Positions 26,021 through 35,138 of a DNA stretch of 64,000 bases are shown here, piece after piece. The stretch is from Paenibacillus sp. Root444D2 (lineage in GTDB: Bacteria > Bacillota > Bacilli > Paenibacillales > NBRC-103111). Where the stretch lies: assembly GCF_001426375.1 (NCBI RefSeq), contig NZ_LMEO01000051.1:248241-312240 (forward strand), given 5' to 3'. The notes beneath the pieces are model-generated. The model made no database searches. It was not told the origin of the DNA and saw only the letters and a program-made list of their open reading frames with translations. Both the position numbers and the translations under genes were made by a program. The first letter of the stretch is position 1. Each line of letters opens with the position of its first letter.

Positions 26021-27001
26021 TTGATGATAGTGGAACAAACAGGTCAAATGTATGATACATCTGCAGCTCAAATAACTTTGAAAAATATGTCAGGCATGAA
26101 GAAGCTCAAGAGATATCTCCCTTTATTTCTTCTTATGATTCCAGGCTTATTATACCTCATAGTGAACAACTATATGCCGATGTTCGGAATATTCATCGCT
26201 TTTAAAAACATCAACTACTCGAAGGGGCTTCTCGGCAGTGAATGGGTTGGTCTTAGGAATTTTGAATATTTGTTCAAGACCTCGGACGCCTTTATTATTA
26301 CAAGAAATACGATTATGTATAACCTAGTTTTTATCGTGATCGGGACGATCCTCTCCATCGCGGTTGCACTTTTGTTGAACGATATCCGGAATAAAATTCT
26401 TAACCGCTTTTATCAAAGTATCATCGTATTGCCCCACTTGATTTCTTTCGTTATTGTTGGGTATCTCGTATATGCGCTGCTCAGTATTGATAGCGGCTTT
26501 ATGAACAAGACCATTTTGCCAATGTTAGGCATTAGCGAAATTTCTTGGTACACGGAAGCGAAATATTGGCCATTCATTCTGACGATTGTTCATTTTTGGA
26601 AATCTGTTGGGTTATCTTGCATCATATACTTGGCTTCGATCATCAGTATAGATCCGGAGTATTATGAAGCGGCAAAGTTAGACGGCGCTTCCAGATGGCA
26701 ACAAATCCGCTCGATTACACTTCCTCTCATCACACCGGTTATTACGATACTGACTCTGCTTGCGATCGGACGCATTTTTTACGCCGACTTCGGATTGTTC
26801 TATCAAGTGCCGATGAATTCCGGCGCCGTAGCGGAAACAACCAACGTTATCGATACGTATGTATTCCGCGCTCTGATGAACGCTGGCGATATCGGCATGT
26901 CCTCCGCAGCAGGCATCTATCAATCGATCGTCGGTTTTGTTCTCGTCATCTTATCAAACTATATCGTTCGTAAAGTAAATAAAGAGAATGCTTTATTCTA
27001 A
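26021..27001 (+). CDS. Sugar ABC transporter permease (LplB-type)
   Basis: Integral membrane protein of 326 residues with six predicted helices and the cytoplasmic EAA loop (EAAKLDGASRWQQIRSI) that docks the ATPase. The N-terminus reads YLPLFLLMIPGLLYLIVNNY and FGIFIAFKNINYSKGL, typical of the LplB/YtcP-partner group. AAAGGA lies 5 bases before the ATG. It is followed after 19 bases by the second permease. Confidence 0.92.
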   Translation: MMIVEQTGQMYDTSAAQITLKNMSGMKKLKRYLPLFLLMIPGLLYLIVNNYMPMFGIFIAFKNINYSKGLLGSEWVGLRNFEYLFKTSDAFIITRNTIMYNLVFIVIGTILSIAVALLLNDIRNKILNRFYQSIIVLPHLISFVIVGYLVYALLSIDSGFMNKTILPMLGISEISWYTEAKYWPFILTIVHFWKSVGLSCIIYLASIISIDPEYYEAAKLDGASRWQQIRSITLPLITPVITILTLLAIGRIFYADFGLFYQVPMNSGAVAETTNVIDTYVFRALMNAGDIGMSSAAGIYQSIVGFVLVILSNYIVRKVNKENALF

Positions 27002-27020
27002 TTGTCGGGGGTGGGAAACG

Positions 27021-27908
27021 ATGCAATTTGAAAGCAAAAGCTACCAATGGATCGCCAGCATCATCATGATGACCCTATCCATCACATGTATTATTCCTTT
27101 CGTTCTATTAATAATGTCCTCCGTAGCAAGTGAAGAAAGTATCATACAATATGGTTACTCCTTCTTTCCGGCGGAATTCAGCTTAAAAGCTTATGAGTAT
27201 TTGTGGAATCATGCGTTGGAGCTGGGCAGGGCTTATGGTATTACCGTTTTTATAACGGTCTTCGGGACGGCTGTAAGTCTTACGATCACGTCCATGCTTG
27301 CTTATCCGATGTCCCGCAGCGATATGCCGCTGAAAAATTTATGGGCGTTTCTCGTATTCTTTACGCTTCTTTTCAATGGCGGATTCGTTTCGAGTTATTT
27401 GATCTATACGCAAATTTTTCACATCAAAAATACGATTTGGGCACTGCTATTTCCAGGTTTGCTGATGAATGGATTTAACGTTTTGCTCATGAGAACCTTC
27501 TTTAGGACTTCGATTCCGTCTGCTCTGATTGAAGCGGCGAGTATAGACGGAGCGAGCGAAATCAAAATTTTCTACCGCATCGTGCTGCCGTTATCGTTAC
27601 CGATAATGGCGACGATCGGTTTGTTTCAAGCGATTACGTATTGGAATGATTGGTTCAACGGTCTAGCCTATATAACGGATCCGAAATATTTTAGTATTCA
27701 GATGATTCTTAACAAGATGATGGAGGATATTCAGTTCTTGACAAGCAACAGCAATATTTCTGGACGCGCCACCCATGAAATAGGTCAAATTCCAAGCACA
27801 TCGGTACGTATGGCTATTGCCGTGATCGGAGTTCTGCCGATTCTGATCGCGTATCCGTTCTTCCAGAAGTATTTTATCAAAGGGATTACCATCGGCTCAG
27901 TGAAATAA
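27021..27908 (+). CDS. Sugar ABC transporter permease (LplC-type)
   Basis: Second membrane subunit, 295 residues, about six helices; EAA loop EAASIDGASEIKIFYRIV and the family C-terminus YPFFQKYFIKGITIGSVK. MQFESKSYQW at 27021 was chosen as the start since GGGGGTGGG precedes it; the longer frame (26988) overlaps the first permease. Last intact gene of the transporter operon before the IS1182 remnant. Confidence 0.92.
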   Translation: MQFESKSYQWIASIIMMTLSITCIIPFVLLIMSSVASEESIIQYGYSFFPAEFSLKAYEYLWNHALELGRAYGITVFITVFGTAVSLTITSMLAYPMSRSDMPLKNLWAFLVFFTLLFNGGFVSSYLIYTQIFHIKNTIWALLFPGLLMNGFNVLLMRTFFRTSIPSALIEAASIDGASEIKIFYRIVLPLSLPIMATIGLFQAITYWNDWFNGLAYITDPKYFSIQMILNKMMEDIQFLTSNSNISGRATHEIGQIPSTSVRMAIAVIGVLPILIAYPFFQKYFIKGITIGSVK

Positions 27909-28268
27909 GCGTTCAGATGTTCTTCTTCATGGACTGGAGGTATCGGCCGATTATTCTCCCAAAAAAATAAAAGACGGCGCATGCCGCCATGTGCCATCTT
28001 TCGATCTGCAAATGTTACGCCGACGTCGGAGGAGTGAACACGTGCAGGACGAACTCATTGTCAATCATGAAGAACGCGTTGCTTCTGACTACATCTATTG
28101 AAATCACATGAATGAATTTCATAATTCAAAAGCCTTACCACACCTGAGTTTTAAGACGCAAAAGAGGGAGTACCTCCCCAAATCTCGAAGTGTTTAGTAC
28201 CACTACCACACACCTGAGAGAGGGTTGAACTCCCGATGTATAGTATTCGCTAAGAAGAGCTATTTTCC
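27909..28268. other. Region between permease gene and IS1182 remnant
   Basis: No gene seen. A run of A residues and a weak GC hairpin occur near 27960-28000, and CACACCTGAG is repeated at about 28140 and 28210 near the likely left end of the insertion sequence. No convincing terminal inverted repeat was identified. Confidence 0.4.
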
Positions 28269-29610
28269 TTGCACGAATTATTAGAAATGTCACCCAAAGA
28301 TACATACACCCTGGTGTTCGGAACACTCGACATTTCGCCTTTCCTGAAAGTAGTTTCCAAAAAGAGCTTAAACGGAAAACCAACGCAGCTAAATTATGCT
28401 GCAATGTTAGTTTCTTTGTTCGTTCGCGTCATGGAACGGATTCCAACAATGAAAGACCTCATTAAAAGATTGGCCCGAAGTGTGGAATTCAGCACGCAAT
28501 GCGGATTTACCGGTTCAGACCGAATCCCGAGTGAAGCATCTTTCAGGAGAATGATCCGTAAACTGCAAAATTCAGCCGTCTTCCAGGAAACACATAACAA
28601 GCTTATCCATCAGGCATTCCAAGAAGGATTTATTGACGCTTCGATTGTTGCTATGGATGCTACTCATATCGAGGCCAGAGATCGCCAGCCGGAAAAGAAA
28701 GTGGAATTCACGGATAACACAGATGAATTGCCGACTGAACTTCCAAAGAAAAAGCGCGGACGCAAGTCCAAGACCGAGAGGGATCATGGTTGAAAGAGCA
28801 AGCAGAGTTAGAAGCCAATCGGCCTTTGTTTGAGAAAAAGGTTGAGGAACAGCTTCGACACTCGTATTTTGAGCTAGATAAGCAGATTCCACTTGCGCCT
28901 GAATGGGGCATTAAAAAGAACTCAGAAGGCAAGAATGTGTTTTGGTATGGCTTTAAAGGGCATCTACTAGTGGACTCTAAAAGTCAATATATCCTGACGG
29001 CCCTTCTATCTTCAGGCAACATCAATGATGGCAAAGTGGCGATTCCTTTGCTCAAATCGCTGAGGGAGTTTCATCCATACCTCAAAGTGAATTACGTGCT
29101 TTCAGATGCAGGCTACGATCTCGCACCCATTTACCAGCAAGTACAGGTCCTAGGAGCTTCAGCACTCATCGATTACAACAAACGAAATGAACAACCCATC
29201 GAAGGAAAAGATAAGTATTTTCGCCCTACCTGCAAAGAAGGAAAGAGCTACAGGTACGATAGTTTCGATCCAAAGTATGAAACGCTCAAGTACACGTCAC
29301 CAAAGGAATGTGGGAGCTGTCCATTTAACGATAGAGAATGCCAGAAAGTACACAAAGTAAAAGTCGAATCTGATATTCGTAAATACACAGTTCCAGCTCG
29401 CGGAAGCGATCGTTACTAGGAGTTATACAAAAACGAACGGCTGTTGAGCGTGTAAATGCTTATCTGAAGGAGTGTTTTCAGCTCAATGATATCCGTCATC
29501 GAGGAAAACTAGCAAGCGTAGACTTTCAGTTATCTTGTTTAGTTTATACAGCATGCAAATTAACAGTAGACCGTGTTAGAAAGAGCCAATCTCACAAGGC
29601 TGCCGCTTAA
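28269..29610 (+). pseudogene. IS1182-type transposase, broken by frameshifts and a stop
   Basis: Three consecutive pieces rebuild one transposase. 28269-28793 holds the N-terminal domain (first Asp in VAMDATHIEARD). 28790-29419 continues in another frame (LKEQAELEANRPLFEKKVEE, KKNSEGKNVFWYGFKGHLLV, second Asp in VLSDAGYD, the zinc-like CGSCPFNDREC). After an in-frame TAG at 29417-29419 and another frame change near 29430 comes the C-terminus with the Glu (RTAVERVNAYLKECFQL) to the stop at 29608. At least three inactivating changes, so an old, dead insertion. It separates the transporter from the GH43 gene. Confidence 0.85.
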
Positions 29611-29821
29611 TTTTTTTAAAAATAGATCGTAAAATTTCGGATAACACTAGCTTCATTCAAAAACATTATGAAATTGATTCACATATATATTAATTTATTG
29701 GATTTAACCTGATCTTTCAACCCCTCTCCATTGCAATCATTTGTACGATGGTGTTTAATTTCTTTATCTGCTTATCATATTGAAATCTTATATTTGTGAA
29801 TTTAAAAAAAGAGGTGGATCA

Positions 29822-31312
29822 ATGAGATACAATAACCCGATCATTAAAGGTTTCTACCCGGATCCAAGCATCTGCAAAGTGGATGGCACCTATTATCTGG
29901 TTTGCAGTTCTTTCCAATATTTTCCTGGTGTCCCGTTATTTGAAAGTAAGGATCTGATTAATTGGAGACAAATCGGCCATTGCCTAACCCGAAAAAGCCA
30001 GATTCAGCTGGGCACCGTGAATAGCTCCGGCGGCGTGTTCGCTCCAACCATTCGGTACAACAACGGGCGGTTCTATATGATCACGACCAACGATACCACT
30101 CGTCAGAATTTCTATATATGGACTGATAATATTTACGGGGAATGGTCTGAACCGATCTATGTGGATCAAGGGGGAATCGATCCGGATTTGTATTTTGAAG
30201 ACGGGAAGACTTTCTTTATGAGCAACGGGACAGACGATAACGGTATTGGCGGAATCGTTCAGTGTGAAATTGACATTGAAACGGGTGGCAAACTGACGCC
30301 GAGCCGTTCGGTATGGCAGGGATCAGGCGGGCGCTATTTGGAAAGCCCTCATTTGTTTAAAGTTTATGGACGTTATTACCTGTTGGCAGCTGAAGGCGGA
30401 ACCGAATATGGCCATATGGTCACTTATGCAAGGGGAGATTCCCCTTCCGGCCCGTTCGAAGCCTATCCGAAGAATCCCGTACTGACTAATCGTAATTTGG
30501 GTGGTTACGAACTGCAAGGGGTTGGCCATGGCGACCTGATTCAGGACCACGAAGGAAATTGGTGGCTCTTTCATTTGGGATTCCGTCAGATTGGACGGTG
30601 GCTTCCCTATCATCACCTTGGCCGCGAAGTATTCCTTACGCCGGTTACCTTTGGCGAGGACGGCTGGTTTACGGCAGGAGATAAAGGCACTAGTCTTACC
30701 AGTTTCGAGACTGATCGTATCTTCAACACGGTGATTCAGCAGGAGAAAAAGATTTTTACGTTCGAGAACACGGATTGGAATCTGGATTGGTGCTATCTTC
30801 GTCATCCTGTTGCAGAACAATATCTGTTAGAACTCGACAAGGCAAAGCTGAAAGGAACCGAAGTGACACTGGATGTTCCGGCATCCCCGACATTTATCGG
30901 CATACGCCAAAAAGACTTTTACGTAACAATCTCTTGCGATGTAAGCCTTACGAACGGAGAGGCCGGCATCACGCTCTATATGGATGAACATCATCATTAT
31001 GATTTGGCTATTCGCAAAGATGAGAACGGGTATAAAGTTATCGAGCGCCTTAATATCGGGGATATCAAATCAATCGAAAATGAAGTGGACCTGGGAAGTG
31101 AAAATCATGCCACACTGGTTATAAGGGCAAGCCCTGAACGATATAGCTTCTTCACTCATGCGGACGGCAAGGACATTCTTTTAGGCACGGCACACACGAA
31201 ATATCTATCTTCGGAAGTTGCCGGAGGATTTACAGGCGTTATCATTGGATTATATGCCTATGGGGAAGACTCTTTGGCTGAGTTTTCTAAATTTAAGTGC
31301 GAGTATGTTTAA
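29822..31312 (+). CDS. GH43 beta-xylosidase/alpha-L-arabinofuranosidase (GH43_12-like)
   Basis: A 496-residue cytosolic enzyme without a signal peptide. The five-bladed propeller has the catalytic triad: base D14 in FYPDPSI, pKa-modulating Asp at 120 in GGIDPDLYF, acid E174 in YLESPHLFK. The YELQGVGHGDLI and WWLFHLGFRQ segments are also typical. A C-terminal beta-sandwich (about 330-496) follows. The ATG at 29822 lies 6 bases after AAGAGGTGG. It would act on oligosaccharides imported by the upstream transporter and together with the GH51 enzyme at 8.9 kb. Confidence 0.9.
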   Translation: MRYNNPIIKGFYPDPSICKVDGTYYLVCSSFQYFPGVPLFESKDLINWRQIGHCLTRKSQIQLGTVNSSGGVFAPTIRYNNGRFYMITTNDTTRQNFYIWTDNIYGEWSEPIYVDQGGIDPDLYFEDGKTFFMSNGTDDNGIGGIVQCEIDIETGGKLTPSRSVWQGSGGRYLESPHLFKVYGRYYLLAAEGGTEYGHMVTYARGDSPSGPFEAYPKNPVLTNRNLGGYELQGVGHGDLIQDHEGNWWLFHLGFRQIGRWLPYHHLGREVFLTPVTFGEDGWFTAGDKGTSLTSFETDRIFNTVIQQEKKIFTFENTDWNLDWCYLRHPVAEQYLLELDKAKLKGTEVTLDVPASPTFIGIRQKDFYVTISCDVSLTNGEAGITLYMDEHHHYDLAIRKDENGYKVIERLNIGDIKSIENEVDLGSENHATLVIRASPERYSFFTHADGKDILLGTAHTKYLSSEVAGGFTGVIIGLYAYGEDSLAEFSKFKCEYV

Positions 31313-31357
31313 AGGCTTCATTAATGGTTTATAGTTCAACTGTCAATTTCAAAACCG

Positions 31358-31461
31358 TTGAAGGACATTAAAGTATTGAAATAGACAATAAAGTCTTGAA
31401 GTAACAAATTAAGCTTTGAAATTAAATAGGTGTTCACTCTATTGGGTGAACGCCTATTTAA
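31358..31461 (+). repeat. 20-bp tandem repeat plus hairpin block, copy 1
   Basis: TTGAA recurs at 31376, 31396 and 31416, within units AAAGTATTGAAATAGACAAT, AAAGTCTTGAAGTAACAAAT and a more diverged third. A hairpin follows: AAATAGGTGTTCAC (31424) with GTGAACGCCTATTT around TCTATTGG, then AATTTTG, which can also terminate the GH43 transcript. The block, with the following GGAGTCCTTAGTC, recurs at 41998-42100. Confidence 0.85.
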
Positions 31462-31522
31462 TTTTGTGTATGGAGGGAGGAGGAGGGAGTCCTTAGTCAT
31501 ATCCAGGGCATGGGAGATTAAA

Positions 31523-31540
31523 CTAACGAGCAGGTTAACG
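31523..31540 (+). repeat. CTAACGG-type intergenic element 6
   Basis: GATTAAACTAACGAGCAGG then TTAACG; it follows the tandem-repeat block by 62 bases, the same arrangement as element 12. Confidence 0.75.
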
Positions 31541-31619
31541 CAACCTTTTCAGTTGTTCAACGTCCTATTTTATGGAAGATCTTCAAAGGAAAAGATGATT
31601 ATAAGATGGGGGGGATGGT

Positions 31620-32133
31620 ATGAAGCAGAAAACGGTTTTCAAGTTTGCTGTATTGATGCTTACTGTTTTACTATTGATTTTTCTTGCGGCTTGTTCTTCC
31701 GAAAAAGCCCAACAAGTTCAAGATATAAAAACCGCAATGGGCAACGCAAATATAACTTATGAATCCATTCATCATATCGAAATAATTGATGAAGGTGTTG
31801 TTGTTTTATTATATAACTAAAGGTGGTTTAAACGAGGGATTCATTGAACGAAAAACTGATGGATGGAAATGGGTTTTTGGTGGAGGAAGTGCTGAAGAGT
31901 TCCCTCAAAATGGTGTTTCCTGGAACGTAACAAATGTAATTGATCGGGGTATTGGTTTAGCTTGTGGTGTTATAACAAACGAAAAGATTATCGGAATAAC
32001 TTTTAATGGTGAACCCGCTAAGGTAGTTTCTACTAGTGGAAAGACGATTTGGTTTACTATTACAAATTCTCCAATAACTAATTTTCAAGTGAAAGGCTAT
32101 ACAAGTGATAATCAAGAAATTGTAGTCAATTAA
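31620..32133 (+). pseudogene. Lipoprotein gene with a frameshift
   Basis: The first frame (31620-31820) gives a lipoprotein signal peptide with lipobox FLAACSS and a domain start (ITYESIHHIEIIDEGVVVL). The second frame (continuing to 32133) completes it: TKGGLNEGFIERKTDGWKWV, then GITFNGEPAKVV and IWFTITN. The break is at GTTGTTGTTTTATTATATAA near 31800, where a one-base change would restore one reading frame of about 170 codons. GGGGGGAT upstream of the ATG is a good ribosome site. Function unknown. Confidence 0.8.
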
Positions 32134-32177
32134 TTAAATCAATTGCCTTTGTTCAACGAAGAACTATAGTTGAGGGG

Positions 32178-32212
32178 CTTGCTTCGCGGCAGCTCCTCCT
32201 TTTGTTCATTCA
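32178..32212 (+). terminator. Terminator-like hairpin after the broken lipoprotein gene
   Basis: GAGGGGCTTGC pairs with GCAGCTCCTC around TTCGCG, followed by CTTTTGTT. A TTCAAC...ATAGTTGA segment at 32155-32174 just before it echoes the GAAA-loop element. Confidence 0.6.
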
Positions 32213-32213
32213 A

Positions 32214-32237
32214 GTAACGGGCAGATTAGTGTAATAA
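32214..32237 (+). repeat. CTAACGG-type intergenic element 7
   Basis: GTAACGGGCAGATTAGTGTAATAA, the GGCAG class with the usual TAATAA tail. Confidence 0.75.
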
Positions 32238-32326
32238 CGAGTGTGGATTTAATAGCTTTTATGGAGGGATTATTGGGAGAATCTAGAAATTTATATGGAA
32301 GAAAAAGAAGGGTGCTGTGATGACGT

Positions 32327-32798
32327 ATGTTTTTAGTTAATTCTCGTGCAATAATTGAAAGAACTTTGGATGGAACAATCGAAATTGTAGTTCAAACACG
32401 AAATAAACCTGGTGAATCTCAACGGATTGAACTTCCTGGTGGGAGAATAGAACAATACGAATCAGAGAAGTAAAGGAAGAGAGACTGGGCTTGATGTAGT
32501 AGAAATTGAAGGTGAGGAAACAAGGATTGATACAGTGGGTATCGATCCAAGTTTTGAAGTTGAATGTATAAAACCCTTCGGGGCTTATCAGACCATTAAT
32601 GGACCCTTTGATACGGTTGGTGTGTACTTCCGTTGTAAGGTACAGGGTGAGTTATTAAAATTAGGTGATGAAACTAAGAACCCCAGATGGATTACCGTAG
32701 AAGAATTAAGACAACTAATGAATGAGGATCCCCTCCAATTTTCCAATGTAGACAGAGCAGGAATTATATTTTACTTAAAATATATTGAAATGTTGTAA
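32327..32798 (+). pseudogene. Nudix hydrolase gene with deletions/frameshifts in the Nudix box
   Basis: The start MFLVNSRAIIERTLDGTIEI and the first part of the box (LPGGRIEQYES) are in one frame; REVKEE is in a second; TGLDVVEIEGEE onward is in a third, which stays open to 32798 (AYQTINGPFDTVGVYFRCKV, then WITVEELRQLM). Several residues normally found between the GG-E part and REVKEE are missing. At least two indels hit the catalytic motif itself, so no active enzyme can be made. Confidence 0.8.
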
Positions 32799-32855
32799 AA
32801 CTATACTAACATATGCTCTGATTCACTATCGGATTGTTAGGAGGTATTTTTTAAA

Positions 32856-33458
32856 TTGAAAAATGTATATATAGTCAGACATTGTCAAGCAGAAGGACAA
32901 TCTGCTGATGCACGATTATCGGATTTAGGTCTAAATCAGGCAAACAAACTTACTGAGTTTCTTATACCGAAAAACATTGATTATATTATTTCAAGTTCCC
33001 AAACGGTGATACGCGGTCCCAAGGATGGATAAAACATTGATTATATTATTTCAAGTCCTTATGAAAGGGCTTATCGAACAATTTCTCCATTAGCTGAAAG
33101 ACTTGGTATCGAAATTGTAACAGATAATCGATTGACCGAAAGGATATTATCTGAAAAAAATCACCCCGATTGGCGTGAAATGCTTCGACAAACGTACTAC
33201 GATTTAGATTTGTTTTATGAGGGTGGCGAGTCGAGCAATGTAGCTACGCACCGTGTAATTGCTGTGGTTAAAGAACTATTAAATAGTCGGTTTGAAAATA
33301 TTATAATAGCTTCACATGGAAATCTCATATCTCTGCTCTTGAAATATTTTGATGATCGGATTGGGTATAAGGAGTGGGGAAACCTGTCTTATCCAGACGT
33401 GTTCCACCTCTCCTTTATGAAGGATACTCCAAATATAGAACGAATTTGGACTGACTAA
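32856..33458 (+). pseudogene. Histidine phosphatase gene interrupted by a 60-bp insertion
   Basis: A TTG start after TTAGGAGGT gives MKNVYIVRHCQAEGQ, the RH phospho-acceptor motif of the phosphoglycerate-mutase-like family, and the frame ends with the second His in IIIASHGNLISLLL. The 26-base stretch AAAACATTGATTATATTATT(TCAAGT) occurs at both 32971 and 33031, exactly 60 bases apart, with 34 foreign bases between. The insertion keeps frame but creates TAA at 33030. Removing it restores an intact protein of about 180 residues. Confidence 0.85.
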
Positions 33459-33499
33459 GTGAACTATTTTAGTTAGTGGCTTCTTCAAATATCATTAAA

Positions 33500-33524
33500 C
33501 TAACAGGTAACGATATTTGAATAA
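33500..33524 (+). repeat. CTAACGG-type intergenic element 8
   Basis: CTAACAGGTAACGATATTTGAATAA in the ATTAAAC context; arms are imperfect. Confidence 0.7.
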
Positions 33525-33528
33525 ATAC

Positions 33529-33570
33529 CCAAGAATAGACTGCCTGCATGAACGGCACCATTCTTGGCCC
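33529..33570 (+). terminator. Hairpin after element 8
   Basis: CCAAGAAT at 33529-33536 pairs with ATTCTTGG at 33560-33567, with TGCC...GGCA inside; no T-run, so terminator activity is uncertain. Confidence 0.5.
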
Positions 33571-33630
33571 TTATAAACTGATTGCAACGTGCTACCTGGA
33601 TCGTGGAATTAAACCTCCTCGTGATGTGCT

Positions 33631-34713
33631 TTACAACAGCTCACTGACCTTTAGATCGAAGAAGGCGTTTATAGCTTTTTTTAGTTGCGGGTACCATACC
33701 CATCTCATCGGTTCTATCTGTGACGGGTCGGCGCACCATTGGACAGCAACATAAAGGCTCTGCACTACACACAGCCTGTAATCTAGACAAAGCTGCTCCC
33801 ATGAATAGTGGTTCACTCCATTGCTGCGTAGCACATCATGATACTGCTGTAAAACCTGAAACTCAAGCGCCCTTCGGCTCTCAGTGTCCCACCAATGAAT
33901 CATAGCGTAAGACAGATCGCTTACGCCTAGCCAGCAGGTCAACGACCAGACAAACGGCTGGCGATCAATCAAAAACAAGGGTACTAGGCCGTTCTGACGA
34001 ATCAGGATATTGCCAGGATTCAAATCTCCATGAATGATGGTGAAACCTTCAAGTGACCGGGTTCTCGCTAGCATCCGCTCCGGATGCTTCTTCATAATCA
34101 GCGGCAATGCTTCAGTCCAAAGGTTGGGAATATCCTGTCGGCATGCTTCAAGCAAAGGGTCAAGCCCAGGGCGGATTGCTGAAAGATAGCGCTCAATCTC
34201 CTCCCTCTCTGGAACGGGCTGTCTTCCCGGTCTTCCTGCCCCTTGTTCGTTCGTCACCCAGTGATGGGCATGCAGTTTGGCAACAGCTTCCGCGAGCGCT
34301 CTACCGTACTGCGGGGTTGGCGGAACTTCCCAGCTCGGTCTGTGGGTGTCTGTGACATCCTCCAGCAGCAGGTGGTAGCTTTCTTCCGCCGCGTCATACC
34401 CTACATCGTAGCATCTGAGCAGGGGCGCATTCTGCAGGGTGATGTAGTCACGGGCATAGTAGGCGGGTTCAGATGCGGCGACGAATTGTGCTGAATCGCA
34501 CAATTTGAGGAACAGGCTCTGCGGAAGCACACCTTTTGCCTCTTCTGAATAGGACACCCGTACCCGGTAAACCCTTGAGTTGTCGCTCCGCGCCGGAAAT
34601 ACTTCGAGCCCAGCCACTTCCCCTACAGTCAGCGCGCCTGTCCTCCGGAGAATCTCCGTCAACTGTACTCGCGACAGTTCGTATGGATGCCTAATCATCT
34701 TACTTCTATTCAT
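33631..34713 (-). CDS. Aminoglycoside-phosphotransferase/ecdysteroid-kinase-like protein
   Basis: Kinase-fold protein of 360 residues. The catalytic loop is TIIHGDLNPGNILI (Asp near 231) and the Mg-binding motif is FLIDRQP; the N-lobe has LFLKLCDS with the ATP-binding Lys. Family members phosphorylate small molecules such as antibiotics or steroid alcohols; the substrate here is unknown. MNRSKMIRH at 34713 was chosen because GGGAGG lies 7 bases upstream. It is the only minus-strand gene in this accessory stretch, GC-richer and intact, so it may have a separate origin from its neighbours. Confidence 0.8.
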   Translation of the reverse strand: MNRSKMIRHPYELSRVQLTEILRRTGALTVGEVAGLEVFPARSDNSRVYRVRVSYSEEAKGVLPQSLFLKLCDSAQFVAASEPAYYARDYITLQNAPLLRCYDVGYDAAEESYHLLLEDVTDTHRPSWEVPPTPQYGRALAEAVAKLHAHHWVTNEQGAGRPGRQPVPEREEIERYLSAIRPGLDPLLEACRQDIPNLWTEALPLIMKKHPERMLARTRSLEGFTIIHGDLNPGNILIRQNGLVPLFLIDRQPFVWSLTCWLGVSDLSYAMIHWWDTESRRALEFQVLQQYHDVLRSNGVNHYSWEQLCLDYRLCVVQSLYVAVQWCADPSQIEPMRWVWYPQLKKAINAFFDLKVSELL

Positions 34714-35023
34714 AATAAGACCTCCCATAAATTAAAACCTCGACTATTCATAGTCACACGGCCGAGCACGCGCAATGGCGCCGCAAGCAATTTGTCCTGA
34801 TCGTTCATTTTACGTATGTATGAATTAGATATGCATGAGGAGGTTGCGTTTTTTATGCAAGTTTGGATTCCATATGAGAGAGTCAGAAATCATCCTCCTA
34901 ACTTTAGATGAGACGCGAATTTTATACAATCGAATTAATTTAGGCATCACTGGCTATTTTGAAGATTGGGACAAGTCAAGGTAATTGAAATCCTTAGCAT
35001 GAACCGAACGCGGGGACGTTTAA
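34714..35023. other. Intergenic region with possible gene remnant
   Basis: No complete gene. One frame around 34880-34980 reads SEIILLTLDETRILYNRIN then LGITGYFEDWDKSR and stops, without a start, and may be a short remnant of an unrecognised gene. Confidence 0.35.
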
Positions 35024-35039
35024 CTAACGGAAACGTTAG
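35024..35039 (+). repeat. CTAACGG-type intergenic element 9
   Basis: CTAACG-GAAA-CGTTAG, a perfect 6-bp stem with a GAAA loop, in the context GTTTAA...CACAATAA. Confidence 0.85.
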
Positions 35040-35062
35040 CACAATAATAGAGAAATTTGATT

Positions 35063-35095
35063 AAGCCGCTGCATCGTTTGCGCGGCTTTTATTGA
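35063..35095 (+). terminator. Terminator-like hairpin after element 9
   Basis: AAGCCGC (35063-35069) pairs with GCGGCTT (35082-35088), followed by TTATT. Confidence 0.7.
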
Positions 35096-35138
35096 TTAAC
35101 CGAAGAAAGCTAAAACTTGAACCAGTAATTCACATTGC

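Noticed and set aside
31358..31430. 20-bp tandem repeats considered as a CRISPR or replication-origin iteron array
   Set aside because: Units abut without spacers, and there is no replication initiator gene nearby; a plain tandem repeat within a dispersed block fits better.
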